From Linanthus parryae (lineage: Eukaryota; Streptophyta; Magnoliopsida; Ericales; Polemoniaceae): a DNA stretch of 64,000 bases. The translations under genes were made by a program, and so were the position numbers. Shown here one piece after another: positions 1 to 12,437 of this stretch (position 1 is its first letter; every line of letters starts with the position of its first letter). The stretch lies in contig JALGPY010000003.1 of NCBI GenBank assembly GCA_023055425.1, forward strand, positions 76,359,491 through 76,423,490, in the 5' to 3' direction. The notes under the pieces were generated by a model. It did not search any database, was not told where the DNA came from, and was given only the letters and a program-made list of their open reading frames with translations.

Positions 1-10
1 GTGTGGGATC

Positions 11-2167
11 GTGTCCCAACTCACTCCACCCGGAACGCCACAATGGAATGGCGTGTCCGAGAGGAGGAATCGGACCCTATTGTATATGGTTCGATCTATG
101 ATGTGTCAAACCGATATTCCATTATCATTTTGGGGCTATTCTCTATTAAGTGCAGCTTTCACCATTAACCGTCTTCCATCTAAATCAGTTCTAAAGACAC
201 CACATGAGATGTGGAGTGGGAGGCGTCCCACGCTGTTGTTCATGAAGATTTGGAGTTGCGATGTCTATGTAAAGCGTTTACAATCAGACAAGCTTGGGCC
301 AAAGTCGGATAAGTGTAAATTTGTGGGGTATCCTAAGGAAACTAAGGGTTACTACTTCTACAATCCAACTGAGAACAAAGTGTTTGTTGCTCGTTCCGGC
401 GTGTTTCAAGAAAGAGAGTTTGTCTCTAAAGAAGCAAGTGGGAGGACTGTAGAACTTGAAGAAATTCAAGAACCACAAATCACTGAACCAACTATGGAAC
501 ATGAAAAGGAACCACAAGGAGTTGTGGAACAGCTTGTTCTGGTAACACAAGAGCTTCGTAGATCTAGTAGAGTGCGCCAGGAACCCGAGAGGTATTGACT
601 TCTCATGACTGATTTCGGTGACACGATGCTCATAGATGATGAGCCTACTACCTATGAAGAGGCCATAAAATGTCCAGACTCTCAGAAGTGGCTAGAAGCC
701 ATGAGTTCCAAGATGGAATCCATGTATACCAACAAAGTATGGAATTTGGTGGAACCACCCGAAGGGGCGCGGCCGAAAGGGTGCAAATGGTTCTTCAAGA
801 AGAAGATCGACATGGATGGTAATGTGATTACCTATAAGGGCCTATTGGTGGTTAAAGGATTCAGACAGGTTCATGGTATTGACTATGATGAAACCTTTTC
901 ACCTTTATGAGATTTGGCAGATGGATGTCAAAACAACATTCCTTTATGGGAATCTCCTCAAGGACGTGTATATGATACAGCCGGAGGGTTTTGAAGATCC
1001 AAAGCAAGCCAACAAAGTCTGTAAGCTGCAACGATCCATTTATGGATTGATGCAAGCTTCTAGGAGTTGGAATCGACGTTTTGATGAAGTAGTCAAAGAG
1101 TTTGGCTTCATCAGAAACAAAGATGAGTCTTGTGTCTACAAGAAGGTTAGTGGGAGCTCTGTAGATCTTCTGGTCTTGTATGTGGATGACATACTACTCA
1201 CTGGAAACGACGTTCCCATGCTGCAATCTGTTAAAGACTGGCTAGGAAAGTGTTTCTCAATGAAAGACTTAGGGGAAGCAGCCTATATACTTGGTATAAA
1301 GATCTATAGAGATAGATCTAAGAGACTCCTAGGCCTAAGTCAAAGTACATATATTGACAAGGTGTTGAAACGGTTAAACATTCAAGATTCCAAGAAGGGA
1401 TTCTTTCCCATGTCACATGGAATCACTCTTTCAAAGAGTGGTTGTCCTTCCAATGAGATTGAGAAGGAACGCATGAGTAGAATACCCTATGCTTCGGCCA
1501 TAGGATCTATCATGTACGTCATGTTATGTACTAGACCAGATGTGTCATATGCCTTGAGTATGACAAGAAGATACCAATCCAATCCAGGTGAGAGTCACTG
1601 GATTGCAGACAAGAACATCCTAAAGTACTTGAGAAGAACTACGGATGGTTTCTTGATATTTGGCGGTGAGGAAGAGTTGCGTGTAAGGGGTTACACAGAT
1701 GCAAGCTTCCAAACCGACATAGATGAATTTAGATCACAGCCGGGATATGTCTTTTGCCTGAATGGAGCAGCGGTGAGTTGGAAGAGTTCCAAGCAAGAGA
1801 CGGTGGCTGATTCTACAATAGAGGTTGAGTACATTGCTGCAAATGGCGCAGCAAAGGAAGCAGTTTGGATCAGAAAGTTTGTTACTGAACCTTGTGTGGT
1901 TCCTAGTATTGCGGATCCAGTTGAGTTGTACTGTGACAACATTGGGGAAATCGCGCAATCAAAGGAGCCCAGGTCGCACCAAAATCCAAGCATGTGCTCA
2001 GGAAGTTCCATCTGATTCGAGATATTATCGATAGAGGAGACGTTTGGATATGCAAGATTCCTACAGATGAGAATCTGTCAGATCCACTTACAAAGCCGCT
2101 TGTGCAATGGAAGCACGATGGGCACACTAGGAGCATGGGCATACGAGATGCGTCAGATTGGCTCTAG
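11..2167 (+). pseudogene. Angela-type copia pol remnant (INT C-term, RT, RNase H)
   Basis: The reading begins in the integrase C-terminal region, with TPQWNGVSERRNRTL marking the catalytic Glu, and runs through the linker to 596, where an in-frame TGA interrupts it. The same frame resumes at 605-907 (start of RT, YDETFSP). A short deletion at about 900 then shifts the frame, and RT continues from 873 in another frame with YVDD at 1179-1190. RNase H follows (YCDN at about 1927). A second shift near 1965 precedes the last segment, which ends with SMGIRDASDWL and TAG at 2165-2167. One stop and two shifts make it non-functional. The lineage call rests on RT/RNase H motifs. Confidence 0.85.
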
Positions 2168-2169
2168 TG

Positions 2170-2181
2170 CAAGTGGGATAC
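2170..2181 (+). promoter_or_regulatory. Polypurine tract of copia A
   Basis: The purine-rich stretch CAAGTGGGATAC lies directly between the pol stop codon and the TGTTGGAA start of the LTR. This is where plus-strand DNA synthesis of an Angela-type element is primed. Confidence 0.7.
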
Positions 2182-3502
2182 TGTTGGAATTGATTCCCTA
2201 GAGGCAATCTAGTTTAGTATGAATTTATTTTGGCTAGAAATGATTAATGGGATGATCATCTATAGACTAGTATGGGGTTGGATTGATATAGAGATGTCAT
2301 GATCCAACACATGGGTATGCATTAAGGGTAATGGCGCACTGGATTGACCCGTATCCGAGAAGGCTACATACACGTTATGTTAAGTCACAAGCGCTTATTG
2401 TGGTGCAATGGTATTGTCATCCTTAGACTTGAAGTCACTAGATATTCTAGTTGTGGATTATTGTGATTTTGGTAGCGTCAAACGCTACACTGTAACTGGG
2501 TAGTTATAAAGGCGTGTACCGGATACAATAAGAAGCAAGCTTAGAGATCGTAGTGTACGTAGATAGAATTTGTCCATCCCACATAACGGGAGCAAATATC
2601 CTATGCCACTCGAGGGATAGTGCTTATAGAATGTCTGGCCAGACTCAAATAAATCAATATGGGATATTGATGTTATTTGCACGAATAAGGCTAATTCCAA
2701 GATCGAGAAACTATGGATTGGATATAAGAGTGTGACTTGTATGTCTCGTGTCCAATCCGGATATAGAGACAAAGGTATGAGACGATTACTTGTACAAGGT
2801 TAGTCGGATGACTATTCTATTAGTTGGCTAGAATGGATGTTTTGCTAGAAACCGCTCCATATTAGCAAATTGTTGCTACCAACTAGATAGAACCTATGGG
2901 GTCACACGCTATATAGAGTTGAACTAGATTTGGGAATTAATTAATATGATTAATTAATTAGAAGGATCACTTTCCAACATCTTGCAAAGTTAGTTGGACT
3001 AATTTGCAAGGAAGGGATTAAATTGAATTCTAGTAAGACTAGAATAGGTCCTTTAGGTAGTTGACAAGGATTTGTTAGACTATATAAATGATGCTCCTTC
3101 CTTCCTTCCCACACTTATGAGCCTTTGATCATAACTTTATTTGTGAGAACAAAATGAGAGAGAGCAAGCAAACAAGAGGGCCGACCGCCCCCTTGCCGCC
3201 GCCCCTATCCCTTCGACCAACAAAGGAGGCGCCACCTCCTTGTTGCCTCGCGTTTCTTCTTCCTCTTCTTTCGTTCCTAGATAGAACAAAGGAGAAGTAA
3301 GATCTAGATCTCAACTCTAGGTGTGGATCAACTATAGAGACGTGACACAATTCACGTTACAATTTATCACAGGAGAAACCCTAAGGTGTGTAACTTGATT
3401 TCTTCCTTTACCATCGTTATGTCTCTTGTCCTGTGATCCTTGGAGGGTATTGAATGGATAAATTATGTTTTTCCGCTGCGTATCCATGATCAAAACCCTA
3501 CA
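2182..3502 (+). repeat. 3' LTR of copia A
   Basis: This 1321-bp LTR starts TGTTGGAATTGATTCCCTAG and ends AAACCCTACA. It carries a TATA box at 3081-3089 and a C-rich region near 3180-3240. It is related to the oppositely oriented LTR ending at 12,177: both share the opening TGTTGGAAT, the CCTAGAGGCAATCT block and many later blocks, with indels. The left edge is supported by the polypurine tract. The right edge is set by the CA end and the switch to SIRE-LTR-like sequence. Confidence 0.8.
3081..3089 (+). promoter_or_regulatory. TATA box in LTR of copia A
   Basis: TATATAAAT sits about two thirds into the LTR, the usual place for the U3/R boundary. The related LTR C has TATATAAAG at the matching place on the other strand (11,178-11,186). 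Confidence 0.55.
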
Positions 3503-4310
3503 GTTACAGCTTGTGGTTCTCTCTAACCTATCTAGTACCTGCTCTAGCTAACTGATTCAATAAGAATCTCTAGTTGTTCCTCTTGAACAACACCACGAGA
3601 TTAAGTGATAAAGAAATATAAGAAGATGATATACAAATAATGCTCAGATGAACAACATTGTAATACAGAGAAGCAGTTAAGCTTGAAGTGTTCTTTAGAA
3701 ACTTGGATTGGATGATTTTATCTTCCTCGGTGATGATTTTCAATATTGTGAGAGTGTTTGAATGCTCTGTGTTCGTAGATCTCTCAGTTCTCTTGCTGTG
3801 ATTTTTTTAGCTATCCTGCTATTTGAATTGCAGAATTTATAGCAATCTTCAAAACAGAAATCTCTAAAAATGTGCAACATATCTTTGACTCTCAATAGAT
3901 TGACTCAACGGCTAGTTGCTTGATTTTCTGACTTTATTTTGATCTGATCTTTCATCTGAAAGCTTAACGAATGTCCAAACAACCTTCCTTAACAATAGCA
4001 GACAATCTGTAGACATTAATTTCGACTTATACATCTCTGCAAAATAAGGAAACTTGCTAAACCTGCATACACGAAATTAGTTAATAGTTCCTGCAAAATA
4101 AATTAGGAAAATCATGAGATCAAGGCATGATAAATCACATAATTAATTTGTATTTCATCATCTAATACATAATGATCAAGTGAAGGGGTTTAGAGAAGCA
4201 TAGGAGTAATAACTCCTCCTCAGTTCATGCTCTTCAGTTACAAGGCTTATGAAAGTATGACCTGAAGGCTTTGAGATTTGCACACACAATACACATAAGA
4301 ACTCATACTC
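3503..4310 (-). repeat. 3' noncoding region and truncated 3' LTR of SIRE-B
   Basis: The left part, starting with ACAGCTTGTGGTTCTC at about 3507, matches the R/U5 part of the SIRE-II LTR (ACAGCTTGTGGTTCC, then AACCTATCTAGT and a shared GAAGTGTTCTTT block). The LTR is cut at 3503 by copia A. The part next to pol begins with TTTAGGGGGAG (minus strand), as in SIRE-II. No coding sequence is present. Confidence 0.65.
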
Positions 4311-4313
4311 CCC

Positions 4314-7300
4314 CTAAACCAATGCATCCTTGTTTAACATACCCAATTCAAGACTTAGGGATGAAAACCTTTAATCTGGAAAAGGTTTAGTGAAAATATC
4401 ATCTATCTGCACAGTAGTTGAAATAAAAGATAGAGTTACATCACCTTTATCTGTATGATCTCTAATAAAATGACGTATCACATCTATGTGCTTAGTGCTG
4501 GAATGCTGCACGGGATTCTTTGATATTGAAATGACACTAGTATTGTCACAGTTGATAGGCACATTTATGAATTCATATCCAAGATCCCTTAGCTGTTGAG
4601 CAATCCACAGCACTTGCGAGCAACATGAACCAGCTGCAATGTAATCAACTTCTGTAGTTGATAAGGCCACAGAGTTCCGCTTCTTTGAATGCCAACTAAT
4701 CAATGATGAACCAAGAAATTGACAGCATCTAGAAGTACTCTTTATATGTACCTTATAACCTGCAAATTCTGCATCTGAATAGACACTTAACATAAAATTA
4801 GTTCTTCTTGGATACCAAAGCCCCAAGTCTTTGGTTCCATTCAAATATCTAAAAATCCTTTTAACAGCAACTAAATGACTTTCCTTAGGGTCTGCTTCAA
4901 ACCTTGCACACATACATACACTAAACATAAAATCAGGTCTACTAGTAGTTAAATATAAAAATGAACAAATCATACCTCTATGTTCCTTATGATTTATACT
5001 CTTACCATTGGTATCCTTGTCTAAGGACAAAGATGAACTCATAGGAGTCTTTGCTACCTTGGACTGAGACATGTTAAACTTGTTTAACAAGTCCTTGGTA
5101 TATTTTCCTTGATGCACAAATATTCCTTTCTTCATTTGATGAACATGAATTCCCAGAAAGAAATTAAGTTCTCCCATTAAGCTCATCTCAAACCCCCTGC
5201 ACATTAGACTAGAATACTCTTTCATCATTAGTAGCACCAAAGAGTATATCATCAACATATATTTGTACTACTAACAAATCCTTTTCACGATTCTTTAGAA
5301 AAAGATTTTTGTTAACCAGACCTCTCTTGAAATCATTGTCAAGTAAAAACTTCGAGAGTCTGTCTTACCAAGCCCTTGGAACTTGCTTAAGTCCATAAAG
5401 AGCTTTGTCTAATTTTTAAACATGATCAGGTAAATTTTCATCTTCAAAACCAGGTGGTTGAGCAACATATACTTCTTCTTGTAAATAACCATTTAAGAAA
5501 GTACATTTAACATCCATCTGAGAAAGCTTTATATGTTTATGGGATGCAAATGCAAGAAGTATTATGATAGCTTCTAACCTGGCAACAGGAGCAAATGTCT
5601 CCTCATAATCAATTCCTTCCTCTTGATTGTACCCCTGTGCCACAAGTCTGACTTTGTTTCTCACAACCTTAACATTTTCATGAAGTTTGTTCCTGAATAC
5701 CCATCTGGTTCCAATACTGTGTCTTTGGTTTTGGAACTAAGTTCCAAACCTTATTCCTTTCAAACTCATTCAGCTCATTATGCATTGCAATGATCCAATC
5801 TGCATCTTCTAGTGCCTCCTTTGCATTTTTAGGCTCACTAATGATACAAAGGAACTGAAAGCACACCGATTCCTTAGTTGTCCTCTTGTCTGTGTTCCAG
5901 TGGTTGGATCTGATATCATGTTGTCTATAGGATGATATCATAGGTTTTGAACTTCTTCCTTGGTGTCCAGGTATATGGTCCTTCAAGGCTTTGAGAACTT
6001 GATATAGTATTAGAAGAAGCTTGAGTTCGGTCAGTCTCAGTCTCAAGGCTTTGAGATTTTGGCTCAACAGGAGGTTTAAGGCCTTTAGATTCTTCTGACT
6101 GTTTCTCAGTTCTCTTATTTTCTCTTTCTCATAATCATCATCTACCTCATACTTATTCAAGTTGATATATGCAAAACTTTCACTCAAAGAATCATTAGTA
6201 CTTTCATCAAAAATAACATGAATACTCTCCTCTACAATCTTAGTTCTCTTATTGAAAACTCTATATGCCTTGCTGGTTTGATAGTAACCAAGAAATACAC
6301 CTTCATCACTTCTAGCATCAAACTTGCCAAGACTATCCTTGCCATTTTTATGCACAAAACAAGTACAGCCGAAAGGCTTAAAATAAGAAACACTTGGCTT
6401 TCTTCCTTTGAAAATTTCATAAGGAGTTTTATTCAAAATAGGCCTGATCAAACATTTATTGAGCACATAATTGGCAGTTTTAACAGCTTCTTCTCACAAA
6501 TACTTTGGCAAATTACTTTCAAGTAGCATGGTTCTAGACATTCTTCGGGTGTCCTATTTTCATTTCAACTACTCCATTCTGCTGAGGAGTTCTAGGTGCA
6601 GAAAAGTTGTGTGAGATGCCATGCTTTTCACAATATAAATCAAAATCAAGCCGATCAAATTATCTACCATGATCACTTCTAATTGATGCAACAGATAAAT
6701 TTTTCAAAGTTTGAAGCTCCTTACAAAGCTTTGAGAATTCAGATAATGCTTCAAACTTGCCCTAATAAACATAACCCATGTAAAACTAGAGTAATCATCT
6801 ACCACAACAAGCATATATCTCTTACCTTTGGGTGCCTGATTCCTCATAGGACCACACAAGTCCATATGCATCAATTCTAAGGGTCAGGATGTACTTACAA
6901 AGTTCTTTGGCTTGAATGAACTCTTGATCTGTTTACCTTGGGTACATGCTGTTCAGATCTCATCATCTTTGAATTTCAGGATAGGTAATGCCCTTACCAA
7001 GTCTTTTGACATGAGTTTGTTCACGGTATGCATGCTGATATGCCCACGCTTTCTATGTCAAAGCTTTGAGTATTCCTTCAAAGCTTTGAGACACTTCATA
7101 ATTTCACCTGCAACTTTGTTAGTACTAAAAGCATAAAAATTATGTGACTTAGTAGCAGTGAGTATGCAATTTCCAGATTCTCATCTTGCACCACGCATTT
7201 TTCCTTGTCAAAAACTATTTTATTACCCCTATCACATAACTGAGATATACTAAGAAAATTATACTTTAGACCATCAACCGAATAAACATTTGAAATTGAA

Positions 7301-7494
7301 CTTGCAGAATCATTACCAATACTACCTATACCAATGATGTTGCACCTAGCTTTGTCACCAAGCGTAATTGTTACTCCTGGTTGCTCTTTAAGCTTAGTGA
7401 ATAAAGATTTCTTTCCACTCATGTGTCTAGAACAACCACTATCCGAAATCCACTTTTGATCCTTCAAGCTTTGGTGACATCCTGCAAAATTCAA
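4314..7494 (-). pseudogene. SIRE-B pol remnant (PR, INT, RT, RNase H)
   Basis: Protease opens the region (WISDSGCSRHMSGKK, catalytic Asp retained; about 7455-7420). Integrase follows, badly broken between 7090 and 6540, with the later part readable from 6466 (TPYEIFKGRKPSVSYFKPFG). RT lies at 5664-5416 ([14 protein letters not shown]) and from 5258 down, with YVDD at 5248-5259. RNase H follows (NCDNTSVISISKNP near 4540). An in-frame stop after FTKPFPD (4371) precedes the ancestral end NKDALV at 4314. At least five frame changes or stops separate the pieces, so no full polyprotein can be made. Confidence 0.8.
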
Positions 7495-7729
7495 TCAATG
7501 CCTTAACAGGCTATTAGACCAAGTGTAGAATTTTAATTCATACTCAAAATCAACCATGTGAGGTGGTCTGATTACTTTTGGAACCCAAATTTGTCTCACT
7601 TTTCCCTTAAGCTGATAAGGATATGTATTCTCAAAATGTGAGGTTCTGTCCTTCTAAAGGGGAAAGTTAACTTCACATGTAAAATTTTACAACAGTAATG
7701 ACACTTTGGAGAATGTATGCGTCCTAATT

Positions 7730-9358
7730 TTACAAATGTGGCTTGGTTTCTTTTTGGAAAATTTGGATTATAACCAATTCGACTTTTTTAACAGAATGCA
7801 TACTTCCTCCAAGCATGAGATTCAGTTTGTGTTCTGAGCCAACAAAGGCTGGTAAGATTTTCTTGGATTCTTGAAGCTTCTCAGTTAATGAAGTTTTCCG
7901 TTGTTCTAAATTATCTGAATGATTCTTTAGATCAACACACTTATAAGTTAAAAGAGATTTTTGATCAAAAACTTCCTTGACTTGTGTCTTCAAAGCTTTG
8001 AATCTGTTGTCCAAGGCTTTGAAGTCACTATCAATTTTTGACTTAGTTTCTTCAATACACTTGTTTTGAAAGATTAAATCTAAGTTCTCCTTTGTTTTCT
8101 CATGAACCTTCACTTTCAAAGAATCAATCTCATTTCTGTAGCTTTCCTCATTCAAAAACATACTTTTGAGAATTTCAGGCAAAACATCTGAAGGGCTAGA
8201 TAAGAGATTCTATACCATATCCGCAATATGCTTGTCTGACTCTTTTTCTTCATGAAGCTCAGCCATTAAACAGATATTTGCATGTTCTTCATCAGATTCT
8301 GAGTCTGTTGAAGAATCTGAATCACTCCAGGAAGCAACTATTGCTTTCTTCTTCCTGTTATCATTCTCCTTCATGGAAAATGCATGGTTTTCTTATTTTG
8401 AGGATAGTCTCTCACCAACTGATCTGCATCTCCACATTCATAGTAATTCATAAATTTAAGCTTATATAAATATGAAGAAGATTTACCTTTCTAATCCTTA
8501 CTACTTGAGGATCTGAATATTTCCTTGTTTAAATCCTTGTTTCCAAAGCTGTTCTTCTTCAGAATACTGTCCAAGGATTTGGAGATCAAGGCTAAGGACT
8601 CTTCATCATCATCATCCTCATGTTCAAGGCTTTGATATTTCTCATTGACTTTTGCCTTGAGTGCCAAGTTCTTGATGTTGTCACTCATATCACCATCACT
8701 TCCTTCACTGAAATCTCATGAGTGAGCAGTTTGCCTTGCATATCATCTAGCTCTAAGATACTCAAGTCCTGAGCTTCCTCAATTGCAGTTGTCTTAGGCT
8801 CCCACTTGGCATTTGGTAAGCTTGTAAGTATTTTTCTGACTTTATCTTCATTTGAGAAAGCTTTTCCCAAATATTCGAGGTTGTTCACAATGTCAGTAAA
8901 CCTCTTGAACATGTCCTTGATTGATTCATCAGAATTCATCTTGAACAGTTCATACTGTCTCAGAAGGATATTGATTTTAGTCTGCTTGACTTGGCTAGTT
9001 CCTTCATATGTGCTAGTCAGTTTATCCCAGATCTCTTTTGCACTCTTGCAGTTGGATATTCTGTTGAGCTCATCTGCACTAAGAGCACAATATAATAAGT
9101 TCAAAGCCTTGTAATTCATTGATACATTTTCAAGTTCAGTAGCTGAGAGATCTTCTTCTGATTTGACAGTCCTGACTCCATCAGAGGTAGTGTAGAACAA
9201 GTTGGGACCAGTAACAACTATGGACCATAGTTCCATGTCCTGGTCTATGATGAACATTTCATCAGCGCCTTCCAATGCACAAAATTATCACCACAGAACA
9301 ATGGAGGTCTATTGGCTACCCTTCCCTGTGAGAATCCTCCATCACCTACATTACTCAT
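7730..9358 (-). pseudogene. SIRE-B gag remnant
   Basis: The first ATG of the family (MSNVGDGGFSQG, as in SIRE-II) falls at 9358. It is followed by the conserved SIRE gag block (NYKALNLLYCALSADELNRI, then TYEGTSQVKQTKIN and LLTHEIS) between about 9150 and 8700. A Glu/Asp-rich segment (8688-8491) and a coiled-coil tail with repeated FKAL units (8182-7730) follow. The CCHC region near 8440 is damaged: the codon series of SIRE-II is not readable here. Gag would coat the RNA in virus-like particles. Several frame changes break this copy. Confidence 0.75.
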
Positions 9359-9391
9359 TGTCACAATATTGTTAGATCTTTAAACAGTTAC

Positions 9392-9407
9392 CCAAGCTGT
9401 GATACCA
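9392..9407 (-). promoter_or_regulatory. Primer binding site of SIRE-B
   Basis: The minus strand reads TGGTATCACAGCTTGG two bases inside the LTR end (CTTTCA). This matches the 3' end of plant initiator-Met tRNA apart from one base (CACAG for CAGAG). It fixes the orientation and the inner LTR border at 9410. Confidence 0.75.
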
Positions 9408-9409
9408 AT

Positions 9410-10880
9410 TGAAAGTTTGTAATGCAAGTAGAATAAAATGATCTAATACTCTATAAGGGGGGCTGATTTGAGTATGGAAACTTTTTCTCAAAACCAGTAT
9501 TTTAAGAATTTAAGTAGTTGTGCCATTGATATCTCAAAGCTTTGAAAAAGGTTTGAGATGATAGAGATATAACTCCACCACACATGCTTCAAAGCTTTGA
9601 GATTGGAAACCATCCAAAGTTTTGGAGCTGCCTGTTTATAACTGGAATGAAAAGAAACAAAATAAATAACAGAGACACAAGGATTTTTACTGAGTTCAGT
9701 CACAATTACACCTAGTCTCTGCCTGAGGGATCTAATCCCTCCAGGATTTCAACACAACTTCTTATTAATCACACATATTTAGCCCTAGATCTCAAGCCTA
9801 AGTGAGCTACCTTACACTTATTGAGCTTGAGGTTCCCAACCAATCTATTTACCAGCTACAACCTGTTGAAATAATAATAACCTCTTGTTTTTTAATGTAA
9901 CAGCCAAACTACTAAGTTTTTGAGGTTTTAGATACATAGAATGAACAATAAGATTCAGTACAAGTAGAAGAACTCAGAAAAAGATGAGCTGATGAAGCTT
10001 GGAAGAGTTCTTCTGATCTGATGAATGATCTTCTTATGTTGAAGTGTTGATTGGCCTGATTGTTTGAAGAGTTATGTAACTTGATCTCTCTTGTTTGTAA
10101 CTCTCTTAAAAATCCCACATTGATCAGCCTCTATCAATTGCTCTGTTCTTCAAAATTCAAATTCAGATCTTATACCAACAGTCTGCAACAACTCTGAGAG
10201 ATTTTAGGAACTGATTTCCTATAAAGCCTCTCCCCATATATGCCTCTTTCAACATATATTCTAGGATAGCTATCTGAGTTGTTTATGAACGTTGGGACGG
10301 CCAAAAAACCTGCACACACTCAGCAAAAAAGATCAAACAACATCTAGACAAAATAGCAACAAGATATGATCTGTCATAGACAGACAGTTCCTAAGAAACT
10401 GGCTATTTTTTCCTTAGGCTAAATTCAGTTTCTGTATCCAACTGAGTAATTGTAACTATGAATCAATAAAAAATAAGTAATAAAGAGTTAGAATAACTTA
10501 ATACTTAGTTTTGAATTCAACATATTCAACCTGTATACACAGATTTAGTTAGATCAACTTAGCAGTATATAGTCATCAGAAAATCTCAAAGCTTTGGAAC
10601 TTTGACTGCTAGTTCACACATGTGAGCCTTGATGATCAATCCTGCAATATGTATTATACCAAGCAAAACAAAACTCAATAATATTTGCAGAATTCATTAG
10701 TGAGTGATAACTCAATCTCCAATCCAAATGTATAAGCCTGCAAACACATAAACATATAAGCACAATATAATCAAGTGAACACTACAGTATCTCAAAGCTT
10801 TGAAGCTTTGATACTTACTGTAGTTTCTCAAATTCTGTTTTGTCTTTCATAATCAAGGAACCAAAGCTCCCCCTAAGTCT
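9410..10880 (-). repeat. 5' LTR of SIRE-B
   Basis: The LTR ends (minus strand) in CATTACAAACTTTCA next to the primer binding site; its length of about 1.45 kb matches the 1.41 kb LTRs of SIRE-II. It contains five TCAAAGCTTTGA-type palindromes (9533, 9588, 10,584 and two overlapping at 10,791). The outer start is not clear; GATTATGAAAGACAAAACAG near 10,840 corresponds to GTGATGAAAGACAAAGACA near the start of the SIRE-II LTR. Confidence 0.65.
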
Positions 10881-12177
10881 ATTAACTCATTCAATACTCA
10901 AGAGCTTCTGATCTATCACACGTCTCTATGGCTAGTCTACTCTGAGGTTAGAACCCGGATCTTCCAACACCTTGTGCTAGCTAGGATTGAATGAAGAAGA
11001 AGAATATCACAATCACGCTTCCGGAACAAGGAGGGGCGGTCCTCCTAGGTGGCCGACAGGGTGAGGGGCGGCAAAGGGGGGCTTCGGCCTCCTTTTGTTG
11101 CTATATCTCTCGCCTTGCTTTTCTCTCCCACTCAGTGTATTATGAGCATTAGTTGTGAGAAGGAAGCTAGGAGTGTCCTTTATATAGTCCAAAAACTATT
11201 TGTTGAGTGCATAAAAGCCCCTATCCTAATCCTGTATAGACGCAGATTAGTCCAACTAGCATATTAGTCCTACTAAGTTGGCAAGTAATAGCGTATTGAT
11301 CATTCTAATTAATTAATCATATTAATTACTTCGCAAGTCCGGTCTAATCCATAGGGAGTGTGAACCCACAGGTTTCTTCTTAATTGGTAGTAACAATTTA
11401 CTAACATGTAGCGGCCTCTAGCAAGACATCCACGCTACCCAACTAATAGAAATAGTCATCCGACAAACCTTGTGCAAGTATTGTCTCATCCCTTTGTCTC
11501 TATATCCGGATTGGAAACGAGACATACAAGTCACACTCGTATATCCAATCCATAGTTTCTCGATCCTGGGAATAGTCTCATCCATGCAGCTGACATCAAT
11601 ATCCTATATTGATTTATCTGAGTCTGGCCACACATTCTATGAGCACCATCCCTCGATTGGTCGTGGATATTTACTCCCGTTATGTGGGAGGGACAAATTC
11701 TATCTACGTCACTACGATCTCTAAGCTTTATTCCTTATTGTATCCGACTAACGCCTCTATTACTACCCAGTTACGGTGTAGCGTTTGACGATGTCAAAAT
11801 ACAATATTCCGCAACTAGAGGATCTAGTGACTTCAAGTCTAAGGATGACAATACCGTTGTCACTAAGAGAAGCACTTGTGACTTTACATAACCCGTATGT
11901 AGGCTTCTCGTTATGGTTCAATCCAGTATGCTATTACTCCTGATGCATACCCATGTGTTGGATCGTGATATCTCCATATCAATCCAACCCCATACTAGTC
12001 TATAGTTGATCTTCTTGTTAATCAATATAATTGACTAGAGATATTTAAGATAAACAACATATTTGCAATCAAAGGACTTCAATATATTAAATATCTCCAT
12101 AAGTAATGCAATGAACGTTTCTAGCCAAAAATACTATTCATACTAAAAAGATTGCCTCTAGGGCACCTATTCCAACA
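10880..12177 (-). repeat. Angela-type LTR C (solo or truncated)
   Basis: The minus strand starts TGTTGGAATAGGTGCCCTAG at 12,177 and follows the LTR of copia A block by block, including the TATA box, with extra bases such as those near 12,030-12,110. Alignable sequence continues to about 10,880 and perhaps to 10,850. No Angela internal sequence adjoins it, so it is a solo or truncated LTR. It has no evident target duplication. Confidence 0.7.
11178..11186 (-). promoter_or_regulatory. TATA box in LTR C
   Basis: The minus strand reads TATATAAAG at the place corresponding to the TATA box of copia A's LTR. Confidence 0.5.
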
Positions 12178-12437
12178 CTCTCCAGCTTCATGAACAACAA
12201 TTGGCAGAAATTTCTCCTGAAGTGGCAAATGGGTATAGCGACAATGGGTCCAGTAGCATCATTACTGACTTAGTTGGGGAGTGCGAAAAGGAAGACAAAG
12301 AACCCCCAGAGGTCTATAGTAATGTGTCTCATAAAGTAATAGATCATCGGGTCGCTTCGGACTCAGATCAGAATCAGACTGAGATGATGTTGTGAAGCCT
12401 ATACAACTTGTGCCTGGCGTAATTCCTGAGTCATGGC
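12178..12437 (+). other. Unassigned stretch with a 72-codon open frame fragment
   Basis: Between LTR C and gypsy LTR G1 lies about 260 bp of unknown origin. A plus-strand frame is open from the LTR border (12,180) to TGA at 12,395 and reads LQLHEQQLAEISPEV, then an acidic part (GECEKEDKEPPEVYSN), ending QTEMML. The composition is protein-like and not that of a copia or gypsy domain I know. There is no ATG before it within the fragment. It may be the last exon of a host gene cut by LTR C, or leftover retroelement sequence. I do not recognise it. Confidence 0.3.

Larger units (their letters stand above)
1..3502 (+). mobile_element. Ty1/copia element A (Angela-type), 3' half
   Basis: The window opens inside a copia polyprotein. 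The order integrase C-terminal part, reverse transcriptase, RNase H, polypurine tract, LTR identifies a Ty1/copia element read left to right. The RNase H end has the KEAVWIRKF and YCDNIGEIAQSKEPRSHQ pattern typical of the Angela lineage. The 5' LTR, gag, protease and integrase core lie outside the window. The right edge at 3502 abuts sequence homologous to SIRE LTRs, so A seems to have inserted into element B. The target duplication cannot be checked because the left end is missing. Confidence 0.85.
3503..10880 (-). mobile_element. Ty1/copia SIRE-type element B, old and degenerate
   Basis: Read on the minus strand, the order is LTR (10,880-9410), primer binding site, gag with a UBN2-type region and coiled tail, protease, integrase, RT, RNase H, a TTTAGGGGGAG tract, and a truncated LTR. 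Gag and pol resemble SIRE-II in this window but are more decayed, with many stops and frame changes. The two LTR regions align only in blocks, so insertion is old. The left end is cut by copia A at 3503. The right end merges with LTR C between about 10,850 and 10,900, where I could not fix the border. The element is dense in the palindrome TCAAAGCTTTGA. Confidence 0.8.

Noticed and set aside
6218..6526. Plus-strand frames inside SIRE-B and SIRE-II (also 32,437-32,718 and 33,134-33,448)
   Set aside because: They are antisense shadows of integrase and protease codons and have no independent support.
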